From the NCBI RefSeq assembly GCF_002104475.1, contig NZ_NBOF01000001.1:930001-994000 (forward strand): a DNA stretch of 64,000 bases, given 5' to 3'. Of this stretch, positions 48,704 through 58,450 are shown in pieces. This stretch comes from Cognaticolwellia mytili (GTDB taxonomy: Bacteria > Pseudomonadota > Gammaproteobacteria > Enterobacterales > Alteromonadaceae). The notes below the pieces were generated by a model, which saw only the letters and a list, made by a program, of their open reading frames with translations, was not told the origin of the DNA and did no database searches. How positions within the stretch are numbered: the stretch's first letter is position 1; every line of letters starts with the position of its first letter. The translations under genes and the position numbers were made by a program.

Positions 48704-49702
48704 TTATAATTTCACGATCAACTTGCCTTTATTGGCACCCGTAAAGAACAAATTTAAACCTGTCATTGCCGACTCAAGCCCTTGTAACACATGAGCACGA
48801 TGCTTAATTTGGCCTTTCATTACATAAGGCGTTAACTTGGCTAAAAGCGCAGGTACTTCACCGAAATGGTCTGGCATGGTAAAGCCTTGCACGGTTAAAC
48901 GTTTTTTGATGATCGGTATCCAATTTGGTGCTAAGTCTGGCTCAGCCTTTGGATAGTCAGCAATTAAACCACATACCGCAATACGACCATGAGCATTCAT
49001 GCGCGCGAAAACATGGTGCTGAATAGGACCGCCGGTATTTTCAAAATAAACATCGATACCCTTTGGCGTTAATTCAGCAAGCTTTGCTGCTAAGTCATCA
49101 GTTTTGTAATTCACTGCGCCATCAAAGCCTAGCTCGTTAACAATCCAGTCAGCTTTTTCATCGCTACCAACAACACCAATAACGGTTAAACCGTCAGCTT
49201 TAGCTAGCTGGCCAACAATTGAACCAACAGAGCCTGCAGCACCAGAAACTACAATTGTTTCACCTTTTTTCGGCTTACCAATACTGTACAGTCCTTGTGT
49301 TGCCGTTAAGCCCGGTAAGGCAAACACAGATAATATTGCTTCGTCAGGTAATGGTGCGGTGACTTTATTTAAGCCAACCCCATTACTTAAAAAGTATTCT
49401 TGCCAACCCATCATACCCATCACTCGGTCACCCACAGCGAAGTCGGGGTGATTACTTTCAACAATTTCACCGACACCAGAGCTACGCATTACGGTGCCTA
49501 GTTCAACAGGCGGAATGTAGCTTTCAGTATCTGGACTCATCCAACCGAACATTGCTGGATCAAGCGACATATGATTTTGCTTAACTAAAAACTCCCCTTC
49601 GCCAACACTTGGCAGGTCTTTCGTGACCACTTCAAACAGTTCAGGACCAACTGGACCGCCACTTGGACGAGCGATTAAGTTTATTGCGGTATAAGTAGTC
49701 AT
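48704..49702 (-). CDS. MDR-type NADP-dependent oxidoreductase (enone reductase-like)
   Basis: A 332-residue member of the CurA/YncB, prostaglandin-reductase-like branch of the medium-chain dehydrogenase/reductase superfamily: DPAMFGWMSPDTESYIPP, GEIVESNHPDFAVGDRVMG, VVSGAAGSVGSIVGQLAK (NADPH loop), FENTGGPIQHHVFARM. No structural zinc. These enzymes reduce alpha-beta double bonds of ketones and other enones. Consistent with work on an unsaturated intermediate. Confidence 0.88.
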   Translation of the reverse strand: MTTYTAINLIARPSGGPVGPELFEVVTKDLPSVGEGEFLVKQNHMSLDPAMFGWMSPDTESYIPPVELGTVMRSSGVGEIVESNHPDFAVGDRVMGMMGWQEYFLSNGVGLNKVTAPLPDEAILSVFALPGLTATQGLYSIGKPKKGETIVVSGAAGSVGSIVGQLAKADGLTVIGVVGSDEKADWIVNELGFDGAVNYKTDDLAAKLAELTPKGIDVYFENTGGPIQHHVFARMNAHGRIAVCGLIADYPKAEPDLAPNWIPIIKKRLTVQGFTMPDHFGEVPALLAKLTPYVMKGQIKHRAHVLQGLESAMTGLNLFFTGANKGKLIVKL

Positions 49703-49749
49703 ATTTTTAATTCTCTTTTAAGTTCTTTATACGAATTTTTATTTAATAG

Positions 49750-50802
49750 TTAAGCCACTAGCTGGCTAATAGGCTTTATCTTGCTAATGTTTTGCTCTTG
49801 GTAGAAGCTTTTGAAGGCTTCTGCCAATTTCTCACTTTCCAAAAATACTCGTTTCCAATACTGTAAACGTTGCTCTGGCTCTAAAGTGGTAAAGTCCGTA
49901 CGATCAGGAATTTTTCCATAAGGCAGTGAATCAATAAACTGTTGTGAAGGACAAACCAATACAGTTTTATCGTAATGTTGAGCTCGGACACTTCTTGATA
50001 ACTTTTTATCAAACCAGCCGGCTTTTAGTGTTGAGCTAAAATGCGGATACAAGGTTAGTCCGTTTAGCGCAACATCAAAATGATAATCAATAATGCCGCC
50101 ATCGCGATACATGCCGTTTTCACAGTCAGCAATATCTTTTATCCCTTGCATCACCATAGGAATAGCACCTGAGGCAAGTAATGCATCTTTAATGTTGTTT
50201 TCCGTAAAAGCTAAACGTGTTGTCGCGATATTATCAGGGTCATGAAGTTGTAATTGGCTTGCCTGATGCTGAAAAACATAACGTTCGTATTGGCTTTTTA
50301 TTAACGAGCGATCAACACTGTTGCGCAATAAACTCATTAACAAACCTAAGCCCAGCACCAACTTATTTTCAGAAGCAACAAAACCTCGACACTTAGCAAC
50401 AACAAAATGGGCATTAAATATTTTATTATTGATGATTTCATTGGCGCCAGAATCACCAAATAGAATGTCTAATAATTCTCGTGCTTTTTCGGTTATTTCT
50501 GTCGGTTTAGCATCAGTTGAATAAACTGTTTCACTATAATGCTTTGCGAGTCGTTCAATAGCGGCAACGGGATCAGCCTGAGCAAAACATGCCATTCTAA
50601 AAGCGCCAGCGCTTGAACCAACTAAATTTAATGGTTGTTGTTGGTGTTTAAAGAAGTCACCAAAAAAGTATTTATCTAAGCCATATAAAACAAACCACTT
50701 AGGTCCACCACTGGCACCTAAAAAGTTATTGAAAATATTTGGCGAAAAGCCGTTTTCTTTAATAGTGTTTAAAGCCGTTTCACCGGCGTAAATTTCTAAC
50801 AT
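49750..50802 (-). CDS. Patatin-like phospholipase/acyl hydrolase
   Basis: A 350-residue protein with oxyanion GASGGPKWF, nucleophile Ser in NLVGSSAGAFRMA (GxSxG), and catalytic Asp in YRDGGIIDYH (DGG). These are the Ser-Asp dyad and oxyanion hole of patatins, which remove acyl groups from lipids. It can release acyl chains for CoA activation by the downstream ligase. No signal peptide is seen, so cytoplasmic. Confidence 0.87.
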   Translation of the reverse strand: MLEIYAGETALNTIKENGFSPNIFNNFLGASGGPKWFVLYGLDKYFFGDFFKHQQQPLNLVGSSAGAFRMACFAQADPVAAIERLAKHYSETVYSTDAKPTEITEKARELLDILFGDSGANEIINNKIFNAHFVVAKCRGFVASENKLVLGLGLLMSLLRNSVDRSLIKSQYERYVFQHQASQLQLHDPDNIATTRLAFTENNIKDALLASGAIPMVMQGIKDIADCENGMYRDGGIIDYHFDVALNGLTLYPHFSSTLKAGWFDKKLSRSVRAQHYDKTVLVCPSQQFIDSLPYGKIPDRTDFTTLEPEQRLQYWKRVFLESEKLAEAFKSFYQEQNISKIKPISQLVA

Positions 50803-50917
50803 GTTTTATTTAACATCATCCTAATGGTGAGTGATTATGGTGAAGGTTATGGGTGAAAGTTAGCGGGTATCGTTCTCAATACCCACTCAACACCCGATAA
50901 GCGCTATTCAGTACTCA

Positions 50918-52573
50918 TTAGCGAAGTTCTTTTCGTAATACTTTACCGACATTGGTTTTCGGTAATTCATCTAAAAACACCACCTCTTTCGGCCGTTTGT
51001 AGTTTGTCAGTAGTTCAACACAATGATCGAGAACATCTTGCTCAGTTAAACTAGGGTTTTTACGCACTACGAATACTCGCACCAATTCTCCGGTGACCTC
51101 GCTTGGCGCAGCAACCGCAGCAGCTTCTAAAATACCTTCGTGACTAACGAGCACTTCTTCAATTTCATTTGGAAAGACATTGAAACCAGAAACAATGATC
51201 ATGTCTTTTTTACGGTCGACAATGGTAAAGAAGCCATTTTCATCCATGGTGGCAATATCACCTGTTGCTAACCAACCGTCTTTCAATACTTCATCAGTTG
51301 CATCTTGGCGGTTGTGATAGCCTTTCATCACTTGCGGGCCTTTTACCCACATTTCGCCAGGTTCGCCAATAGCAACTTCTTTGCCATCGTCACCCATTAA
51401 TCGTACATCTGTTGACGATGCAGGAAGACCAATGGTGCCATTGTAGGTTTCTTGATTGTAAGGGCTCATTGAAACTAACGGTGCACACTCAGTTAAGCCA
51501 TAACCTTCTAAAAGGTGAGTGTTTGTTACCTTTTCCCAAAGTTCAGCAACAGGGCGTTGTACCGACATACCACCACCAAAGCCAACTCTTAATGAGCTAA
51601 AATCAAGCTTATCGAATCCCGGGGTATGTAAAAGCGCATTAAATAAGGTATTTACCCCGGTAATAGCGGTAAAAGGATATTTAGCCAACTCTTTAACGAA
51701 ACCTGCCATATCTCGCGGGTTAGTGATCAGTAAATTTTTACCGCCAAAGGGCATAAAGGCTAAGCAATTAGAGGTTAACGCATAGACATGATAAAGCGGC
51801 AATGCCGTTATCATGATTTCTTCACCAACAACGTAGACATTCTTAGTTGCGGCATTTGATTGTTCAATGTTAGCAACCATGTTGCGATGCGTAAGCATGG
51901 CGCCTTTTGAAGGACCTGTGGTACCACCGGTATATTGTAAAAATGCTAGATCAGCGCCATTAATCTCAACAGGGCTAAAGCTTAACTTACTGCCTTTAGC
52001 CATCGCATTATTAAACTTTACTGCATCAGGTAAACTATAGGCAGGCACTTGTTTTTTAACATATTTAAGCACGCAGTTTATTAATGTGCCTTTTAAAGCA
52101 CCTAACCGATCACCAACACCTGTAGTGATCACATGTTCAACGTCAGTATCATCGATAACTTTCGCTAGCACATGCGCAAAATTTTCTAGAATAAGAATGC
52201 CCTTTGCACCGGAGTCTTTGAGCTGATGTTGTAATTCACGAGGTGTATAAAGCGGATTGACGTTTACCACAGTCAAACCTGCGATTAACGCGCCAAACAA
52301 TGCAATTGGATATTGTAAGGTATTGGGGATCATTATCGCGAACTTGTCACCTTTAACGTAACCGAGATCTTTTTGTAGATATGCAGCAAAGTCTGTGGCC
52401 TGTTGGGCTAGTTCCTGATAACTAATACTGACATCCATATTAATGAAGGCAGTATTGCTGTTATACAGCTTGGTATACTTGAAAAATAGCTCCGCCAAAG
52501 AGCTGTATTTATCAGGATCTATTTCAAATTCTACGCCTGGTGGGTAACTTTTTTCGAGCCAAATTTTTTCCAC
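50918..52573 (-). CDS. Long-chain acyl-CoA ligase (FadD-like)
   Basis: A 551-residue ANL-superfamily ligase: LAFLQYTGGTTGPSKGAMLTH (in part YTGGTTGPSKGAMLTH, the P-loop), LLEGYGLTECAPLVSM, GWLATGDIATMDENGFFTIV, and C-terminal KRPKEVVFLDELPKTNVGKVLRKELR (Lys near the end, in part TNVGKVLRKELR). It activates a carboxylic acid with ATP and CoA. Best fits FadD. It provides entry into the pathway of this cluster. Confidence 0.93.
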   Translation of the reverse strand: MEKIWLEKSYPPGVEFEIDPDKYSSLAELFFKYTKLYNSNTAFINMDVSISYQELAQQATDFAAYLQKDLGYVKGDKFAIMIPNTLQYPIALFGALIAGLTVVNVNPLYTPRELQHQLKDSGAKGILILENFAHVLAKVIDDTDVEHVITTGVGDRLGALKGTLINCVLKYVKKQVPAYSLPDAVKFNNAMAKGSKLSFSPVEINGADLAFLQYTGGTTGPSKGAMLTHRNMVANIEQSNAATKNVYVVGEEIMITALPLYHVYALTSNCLAFMPFGGKNLLITNPRDMAGFVKELAKYPFTAITGVNTLFNALLHTPGFDKLDFSSLRVGFGGGMSVQRPVAELWEKVTNTHLLEGYGLTECAPLVSMSPYNQETYNGTIGLPASSTDVRLMGDDGKEVAIGEPGEMWVKGPQVMKGYHNRQDATDEVLKDGWLATGDIATMDENGFFTIVDRKKDMIIVSGFNVFPNEIEEVLVSHEGILEAAAVAAPSEVTGELVRVFVVRKNPSLTEQDVLDHCVELLTNYKRPKEVVFLDELPKTNVGKVLRKELR

Positions 52574-52610
52574 AATGCTTTCCTCTTATTTTAATTATTG
52601 TTGTTCTAGC

Positions 52611-53792
52611 TTAGAGTACTTCAAATAATCCTGCTGCTCCTTGACCACCGCCAATACACATACTGACCACGACATACTTAACGCCACGACGTTTACCTTC
52701 AATTAGCGCATGCATCACCATGCGAGTGCCGCTCATGCCATAAGGGTGACCGATAGAAATTGCCCCACCATTAACGTTTAAACGTTCTTCTGGAATAGCG
52801 AGCTTTTCCGCGCAATAAAGCACTTGTACCGCGAAAGCTTCATTAATCTCCCATAAACCAATATCGTCCATGGTTAAGCCATTTCGCTCAAGTAGCTTTG
52901 GAATAGCATAAATAGGACCAATGCCCATTTCGTCAGGCTCACAACCGGCAACCACTAAACCACGATATGCACCTAACGGTGTTAAGCCACGCTCTTGTGC
53001 TAATTCGCGTTCCATCACCACAACAGCCGCAGCACCGTCAGATAACTGCGAGGCATTACCACCGGTAATTGAACCATTATCTTTGACGGCTTTTAGACCT
53101 GATAAGCCATCTAAATTAGTTGATGGTCGATTACCTTCATCCTTCGTTAATGTTACCGACTCTTTGCTGATATCACCGCTAGCTTTATCCATGACTAACT
53201 TAGTACAAGTTACTGGCACAATTTCATCATCAAACTTACCATCAGCTTGCGCTTGTGCGGTGCGTTGCTGAGATTTCAGCGCGTAAACATCTTGCTGTGC
53301 GCGTGAAATGCTATAACGATTCGCAACAACTTCTGCAGTATCTAACATCGGCATATAAATAGCGGGACGATATGCCTTGACGCTTGGGTCAACGGCGCGG
53401 TGCATATTCATTTTATCGTTTTGTACCAAACTGATAGAGTCACAACCGCCAGCAATAACTACGTTAGCACCATCACAAACAATATGGTTTGCCGCCGTGG
53501 CTATTGACATTAAACCTGATGAACATTGGCGATCAATCGTCATGCCGGGCACTGAAACCGGTAGCTCTGCCGCCATTGCTACCTGACGACCAAAGTTCAT
53601 ACCTTGGTTACCTTGGGTTAACGCCGCGCCGAAAATACAGTCGTCAATTTCATTTGGATCAATTCCTGCCCTTTCAACAGCAGCCTTTACTGCAACTGCT
53701 GCTAAGGTTGGCGCTGATAAATCATTAAAAGCACCGCGATAAGCTTTACCAATCGGGGTACGTGCGGCTGATACAATGACGGCTTCTCTCAT
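52611..53792 (-). CDS. Acetyl-CoA acyltransferase (thiolase)
   Basis: A 393-residue thiolase with active-site Cys in [12 protein letters not shown], His in [19 protein letters not shown], and the second Cys in [14 protein letters not shown]. It cleaves 3-oxoacyl-CoA to acetyl-CoA or propionyl-CoA and the shortened acyl-CoA. Sequence alone does not separate degradative and biosynthetic types, but the operon context points to degradation. Confidence 0.93.
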   Translation of the reverse strand: MREAVIVSAARTPIGKAYRGAFNDLSAPTLAAVAVKAAVERAGIDPNEIDDCIFGAALTQGNQGMNFGRQVAMAAELPVSVPGMTIDRQCSSGLMSIATAANHIVCDGANVVIAGGCDSISLVQNDKMNMHRAVDPSVKAYRPAIYMPMLDTAEVVANRYSISRAQQDVYALKSQQRTAQAQADGKFDDEIVPVTCTKLVMDKASGDISKESVTLTKDEGNRPSTNLDGLSGLKAVKDNGSITGGNASQLSDGAAAVVVMERELAQERGLTPLGAYRGLVVAGCEPDEMGIGPIYAIPKLLERNGLTMDDIGLWEINEAFAVQVLYCAEKLAIPEERLNVNGGAISIGHPYGMSGTRMVMHALIEGKRRGVKYVVVSMCIGGGQGAAGLFEVL

Positions 53793-53917
53793 GATAATTC
53801 CTGTTGAGTAAATTTTTATATTTTATGGATTAAAGCTACTTAACTTTCAAATTGCTGACGTTTAAAAGACTTAGGTGTAAAGTCTTTGGTCAATGGTAAT
53901 TAATATTTTTATTGTTG

Positions 53918-54838
53918 CTAATGCTGCTGAGACTTCATAAACGCCATTGCTTTCATAACAAATTTTTCACCTTGTTTAGCCCCCGATGCTAGTGATGCTT
54001 GCTTATCTTGAGCAATCAATTCATCCCAATGTTCACGTACAGTTTCTGGGTTTTGTGAAGCTTGGGGAATAAAACAGCCCTGTGTTTCAAAAATACTGGC
54101 ACTTGAGTAACCACCAGCACCAGCACATAAAATAAAGCGATTTGGCGCTTTTTCATCACATAAGGTCAACATACCCGCCGTTACCGCTTCAGGCGCAAAG
54201 GCTTTAACAATTTCTTCAGGCATTAAATCTTCGGTCATGCGAGTACCTGCTGTTGGTGCTAAGGCATTAACATGAATATTATTTTTTGCCCCTTCAAGCA
54301 CCAACGTATTCATTAAGCCTAAAACCGCCATTTTTGCCGCACCGTAGTTCGATTGGCCAAAATTACCGTACATGCCGCTAGAAGAGGTGGTCATAACAAT
54401 ACGACCATAGTTTTGCTCACGCATAATATCCCAAACCGCTTTCGTACAATTGACGGTACCCATAACATGCACGTCCATCACTAATTTGAAATCTTCTAAG
54501 CTCATTTTGGTAAATGATTTATCACGTAAAATACCAGCGTTATTAATCAGAATATCAACACGCCCCCACTTACTCATGGTTTGCGTAACCATATCTTGCA
54601 CTTCGTCGAAATTAGCAACATTAGCACCATGGCTGATAGCTTCGCCGCCCATTTCTTCAATCAAACGAACAACCTCTTGTGATGCTGCGCTTGACGCACC
54701 ACTACCATCACGAGCACCGCCTAAGTCATTGACAACAACTTTTGCGCCACGCCTTGCTAATTCCAATGCATGCGAACGCCCCAAACCGTTACCTGCACCG
54801 GTTACAATCGCGACTTGTCCTGCGAAACTGATGGTCAT
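53918..54838 (-). CDS. SDR, MFE-2-like (3R)-hydroxyacyl-CoA dehydrogenase
   Basis: A 306-residue short-chain dehydrogenase: VTGAGNGLGRSHALELARRG, VVNDLGGARDGSG, INNAGILRDKSFTKM, TTSSSGMYGNFGQSNYGAAKMA (Ser, Tyr, Lys triad), in the pattern of the dehydrogenase part of peroxisomal multifunctional enzyme 2 (HSD17B4). MFE-2 uses (3R)-hydroxyacyl-CoA and works on branched or bile-acid side chains. With the MaoC hydratase it would form the (R)-specific route of beta-oxidation. Upstream lies a heptanucleotide repeat. Confidence 0.88.
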   Translation of the reverse strand: MTISFAGQVAIVTGAGNGLGRSHALELARRGAKVVVNDLGGARDGSGASSAASQEVVRLIEEMGGEAISHGANVANFDEVQDMVTQTMSKWGRVDILINNAGILRDKSFTKMSLEDFKLVMDVHVMGTVNCTKAVWDIMREQNYGRIVMTTSSSGMYGNFGQSNYGAAKMAVLGLMNTLVLEGAKNNIHVNALAPTAGTRMTEDLMPEEIVKAFAPEAVTAGMLTLCDEKAPNRFILCAGAGGYSSASIFETQGCFIPQASQNPETVREHWDELIAQDKQASLASGAKQGEKFVMKAMAFMKSQQH

Positions 54839-54854
54839 ATTTTTTCCTTAAACA

Positions 54855-54889
54855 TTTTTAATTTTTAATTTTTAATTTTTAATTTTTAA
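54855..54889. repeat. Heptanucleotide tandem repeat (TTTTTAA)x5
   Basis: Five exact copies of TTTTTAA in a row, 9 to 43 bases upstream of the SDR ribosome site. Such tracts can change copy number by slippage and alter promoter spacing. The unit length is not a multiple of three and the tract is non-coding. Confidence 0.9.
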
Positions 54890-54927
54890 CGGTATTAAAC
54901 TTTTTACTTTTATTTACCTAAAAGGCG

Positions 54928-55389
54928 TTACTTGACCATTTGTACTGAAATCCACTCGGCAACTAACGCTGGAGTATCACAACCTTCAATTTCAATAGTG
55001 ACTTGGGTAGATAAACGAAATTGTCCGGGCTTTTTCTCTTCAATTGATAGAGTTTTAGCATGAGCGCGTACCCGGCTATTCACCGTTACGGGTTGTAAAA
55101 ACCTAACTTTATCGAAACCTGCATTTAGCCCCATATAAAAGCCATCAATAATGACACTGAAACTTTCAGCAAAATGAGACAGCATAGATAAGGATAAAAA
55201 ACCGTGAGCAATTGTTGAACCAAATGGCGTTGCTTGTGCTTTTTCTTCATCCACATGAATGAACTGATGATCAAATGTGCAGTCAGCAAATTGATTAATT
55301 TGTGTTTGAGTTATTTGATGCCAGTCGGTTGGTTCGGCTTCAAAGCCAATAAATTTGGCTATTTCTTCTCTATTGATAACTGTCGGCAT
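54928..55389 (-). CDS. MaoC-like (R)-specific enoyl-CoA hydratase
   Basis: A 153-residue hot-dog protein: the hydratase motif is FADCTFDHQFIHVDEEKAQA followed by TPFGSTIAHGFLSLSM (Asp/His and the GSTIAHGFL segment). It adds water to trans-2-enoyl-CoA to give the (3R)-hydroxy product, matching the neighbouring (3R) SDR. I use ATG 55389, with GGGA 9 bases upstream; a longer start at 55413 is possible. Confidence 0.88.
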   Translation of the reverse strand: MPTVINREEIAKFIGFEAEPTDWHQITQTQINQFADCTFDHQFIHVDEEKAQATPFGSTIAHGFLSLSMLSHFAESFSVIIDGFYMGLNAGFDKVRFLQPVTVNSRVRAHAKTLSIEEKKPGQFRLSTQVTIEIEGCDTPALVAEWISVQMVK

Positions 55390-55486
55390 ATTCACTGTCC
55401 CTTTATGCTTCATATGTTAGTTGTTCACATGTCGAATATTGCTATGAATGAAATTTAAGCGATAACTCATGCTAATCGGGACGGTA

Positions 55487-55507
55487 AAATTAAACAAATG
55501 AATAGTT
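55487..55507. promoter_or_regulatory. 21-bp shared motif (copy 1), candidate LysR site
   Basis: AAATTAAACAAATGAATAGT plus T is identical to the motif at 63722-63742 beside the LysR gene. It lies about 100 bases upstream of the maoC start, right place for a regulator of the maoC-led operon. Confidence 0.65.
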
Positions 55508-55590
55508 TTGATATCTATATATTTACAGTGCGAATAGTTAAGGGTTTTAAAGAATGATGAGAACGTTAAATAAATGAAGAGCTTAAAAGT

Positions 55591-55630
55591 AAAAAAACAT
55601 CATCGATAATGCTATCGACAATGTTTTTTA
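55591..55630 (-). terminator. Rho-independent terminator after acyl-CoA dehydrogenase gene
   Basis: Stem AAAAAACAT (55592-55600) with ATGTTTTTT (55621-55629), and inner TCGATA (55603-55608) with TATCGA (55613-55618), loop AATGC-like. The minus-strand transcript ends in a run of U. It lies about 115 bases beyond the stop codon at 55744 and separates that operon from maoC. Confidence 0.75.
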
Positions 55631-55743
55631 ATTTATATTTTTTATTTTGAGTTAGGTAGCTCCACAATGTATTACGAAAACACACATTGGTTTGATTCGA
55701 TTTTTTTAATCGGAGTTGACGCTAACTTAAAAACCTTAGGTTA

Positions 55744-57549
55744 TTAAAACCACTCTGCCTGCATATCAAAGCTTGTGCTGTCAGTATTCACTAATACTTT
55801 TTGCCACACAGCAACTTGTGGTAATTCAATTCGATAAAAGTACTGTAGGGCTTGTAGCTTGCCTTGATAGAAATGTTTATCGTCTTGATGTGGTTGCTCA
55901 GCTAAAGCATTACTTGCAACAATACCTTGTTTTAGCCATAACCACGCAATAATCACGTGACCAAACATTGATAAGTAGCTCACAGAGTTAGCCAAAGCAA
56001 GGTCGATATTTTTAGTCGACATAGCTTTTAATACCGATTCGGTTGTGCTGTTTAGCGTGTTAACCGCATTTTTTAGTTCACTTGAAAATTCATTTAAGCC
56101 TTCAATTTCCTTCGCGATTACGATGGTTTTATTCATTTCACTTATGGTTGCTAAATAACCCTCCATATTATTCATTGGTACTTTGCGAGCAATAAGATCT
56201 AACGATTGAATCCCTGTGGTACCTTCATGAATAGCATTAAGGCGGTTGTCACGATAAAACATCTCCACCGGATGTTCATTAATATAACCATGACCACCCA
56301 ATACTTGAATGGCGTATGAATTGGCTTTTGGTCCATATTCTGAAGGCCAGGTTTTAATAATCGGCGTTAAAAAATCTAATAAGGTATGAGCATATTCACG
56401 TTGCTCTTGTGAAGGTGCAGTTTTCTCATCATCACTTAACTGCGTGCCATAAAGCACCAGTGCCATTGCACCTTCTGCATAGGCTTTTTGCGCCAAAAGC
56501 ATGCGGCGAACATCAGCATGTTCAATAATATTAACCATAGGTGATAACGGGTCTTTACAAGAGGGCAAGCGCCCTTGAGGACGGTTTTTCGCATAATCGA
56601 GCGAATACTGAAAACCTGCATTTGCCAGAACTGCGCCACTGGTACCGACCATAATGCGTGCTTCATTCATCATATGAAACATGTACTTAAGGCCTTGGTT
56701 TTCTTCTCCGACTAAGTAACCAACAGAGCCACTTTTTTCACCAAAGCTTAATGCCGTTGATGTTTGCGCCTTACCACCCATTTTGTGAAATAGGCCCGCA
56801 AGTGCCACTTCATTATCTGCTCCAATTGAACCGTCATCATTGAGTAAAAATTTAGGCACAACAAACAGTGAAATACCTTTTACCCCTTTAGGAGCACCCT
56901 GCACCCGGGCAAGCACTAAATGAACAATGTTTTCACTTAAGTCGTGATCGCCACCAGAAATGAAAATTTTACTGCCCGAAACTCGATAACTGCCATCGCT
57001 TGCTTTTACCGCTTTGGTTGATAAGTCACCTAAACCTGAGCCACTGCCGGGCTCAGTCATCGCCATGGTGCCCATAAAGCGCCCGTCTAACATTGGTTTT
57101 ACCCATGTGTCGATCAATTCTTTACTAGCATGGGCTTGTAGTAAGTTAGCATTGGCGGTGGTTAACATGTTGTAACCCATACCAACACCACCGGCAATGG
57201 TAAGATAAGTAGCTGCAGCACTGGCAACAATTGGCGGTAATTGCATACCACCTAATTCATAATCTGCCGTTGCAGAGCCAATACCAGAAGCATTAACCGC
57301 TGCAATAGCGGGTTTAAGCTCTGGAATTAAATGCACTTTTTTACCATCAAAGGTCGGTTGATGAGTATCTAGCTTCTGACGAATAGGAAGAAAATGTTTT
57401 TCTGCAATCGCTTTTGCCGTATTAATAACTTCATTAAATGTTTGACGATCATGGTCTTGATAGCGCTCTCTGCCAATTAGCCCTTCGCTATCAAATAGTT
57501 CATAAAGCATAAACTCCAAATCACGCTCATTTATCATTGCTGCTGCCAT
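55744..57549 (-). CDS. Acyl-CoA dehydrogenase, long (601 aa) type
   Basis: A 601-residue FAD-dependent acyl-CoA dehydrogenase: GTMAMTEPGSGSGLGDLSTK (flavin part), VSGSKIFISGGDHDLSEN, EHADVRRMLLAQKAYAEGAM, LGGHGYINEHPVEMFYRDNR, AIHEGTTGIQSLDLIARKV (catalytic Glu). A paralogue of the gene at 4772-6568. Catalyses the first oxidation of the acyl-CoA. Strongly conserved and intact. Confidence 0.92.
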   Translation of the reverse strand: MAAAMINERDLEFMLYELFDSEGLIGRERYQDHDRQTFNEVINTAKAIAEKHFLPIRQKLDTHQPTFDGKKVHLIPELKPAIAAVNASGIGSATADYELGGMQLPPIVASAAATYLTIAGGVGMGYNMLTTANANLLQAHASKELIDTWVKPMLDGRFMGTMAMTEPGSGSGLGDLSTKAVKASDGSYRVSGSKIFISGGDHDLSENIVHLVLARVQGAPKGVKGISLFVVPKFLLNDDGSIGADNEVALAGLFHKMGGKAQTSTALSFGEKSGSVGYLVGEENQGLKYMFHMMNEARIMVGTSGAVLANAGFQYSLDYAKNRPQGRLPSCKDPLSPMVNIIEHADVRRMLLAQKAYAEGAMALVLYGTQLSDDEKTAPSQEQREYAHTLLDFLTPIIKTWPSEYGPKANSYAIQVLGGHGYINEHPVEMFYRDNRLNAIHEGTTGIQSLDLIARKVPMNNMEGYLATISEMNKTIVIAKEIEGLNEFSSELKNAVNTLNSTTESVLKAMSTKNIDLALANSVSYLSMFGHVIIAWLWLKQGIVASNALAEQPHQDDKHFYQGKLQALQYFYRIELPQVAVWQKVLVNTDSTSFDMQAEWF

Positions 57550-57619
57550 ACGATTCTCTTTATTCGTTAAGAAGTTAAAACATGTGATCTTATTTAGTTA
57601 TTTTATTGGCTCATGTTTG

Positions 57620-58381
57620 CTAGGTCGCGGATACGCCACCATCGACTGCGATACATTGACCTGTTAAGTATGTATTAGCAGGTGATAACATCATTAGCAT
57701 CATAGCAACGATTTCTTTGGGCTCTCCTAAGCGATTCATTGGCGCACCACGGCCCATTTTGCTTTGCTTTTCTTCGTCAGCAAAATTGGTCACCATTGGT
57801 GTTAAGGTAAAGAAAGGACAAATTGCGTTGATTCGAATATTATTGCGACCGTATTCAACTGCTCCGGTTTTAGTTAAACCGATCACAGCGTGCTTGGCCA
57901 TAGAATAGGCGCTACCACGTGCTGCACCGCCAAGACCAGCCATAGAGCTAACATTAAGAATAATGCCTTCCCCCTGCTGCAACATTTGTTTTATTTGATG
58001 GCGCATACCAAATTGCACACCTTTAACATTGATGGCAAATTGACTGTCCATTAAGGTTTCATCAATATCATGCAATGGCATAAATTCATGGGCAATACCT
58101 GCATTGTTTACGCCAATATCGACACATCCAAATGCTTCAATGGCGGCATCGACCATGGCTTTACATTGCTCATTTTTAGAGACATCGCATTTCATTGCTA
58201 AAACTTTTGCGCCAGTAGCGGCAATTGCATCAGCCACTTTATGAACGCCCGCTTCATTAATATCACTTATGACTAATTTCGCGCCACGTTTAGCCAACTC
58301 TTCAGCCAGTAGCTGACCAAAACCTTGCGCAGCGCCAGTAATAACCGCAACTTTACCGGTAAAATCTAACAATGGATCCAT
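57620..58381 (-). CDS. SDR-family oxidoreductase
   Basis: A 253-residue short-chain dehydrogenase: VAVITGAAQGFGQLLAEELA (in part TGAAQGFGQ, NAD-binding), NNAGIAHEF, NVSSMAGLGGAARGSAYSMAK (Ser-Tyr-Lys), SPANTYLTGQCIAVDGG. Sits between the dehydrogenase and the APH-family kinase. It may oxidise a hydroxyacyl intermediate; substrate unknown. Confidence 0.88.
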   Translation of the reverse strand: MDPLLDFTGKVAVITGAAQGFGQLLAEELAKRGAKLVISDINEAGVHKVADAIAATGAKVLAMKCDVSKNEQCKAMVDAAIEAFGCVDIGVNNAGIAHEFMPLHDIDETLMDSQFAINVKGVQFGMRHQIKQMLQQGEGIILNVSSMAGLGGAARGSAYSMAKHAVIGLTKTGAVEYGRNNIRINAICPFFTLTPMVTNFADEEKQSKMGRGAPMNRLGEPKEIVAMMLMMLSPANTYLTGQCIAVDGGVSAT

Positions 58382-58450
58382 GATGAAGTCCCTATAAAAA
58401 AGATTGAATGTTATTGTTGTTAATATTTTTATTCGTTTTTAGGTTATATT

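Larger units (their letters stand above)
55414..55743. promoter_or_regulatory. Intergenic region with terminator, shared motif and maoC promoter
   Basis: 330 bases without a gene between the maoC start and the end of the acyl-CoA dehydrogenase gene. Contains the terminator (55591-55630) and the 21-bp motif (55487-55507). This is the break between two transcription units of the cluster. Confidence 0.6.
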
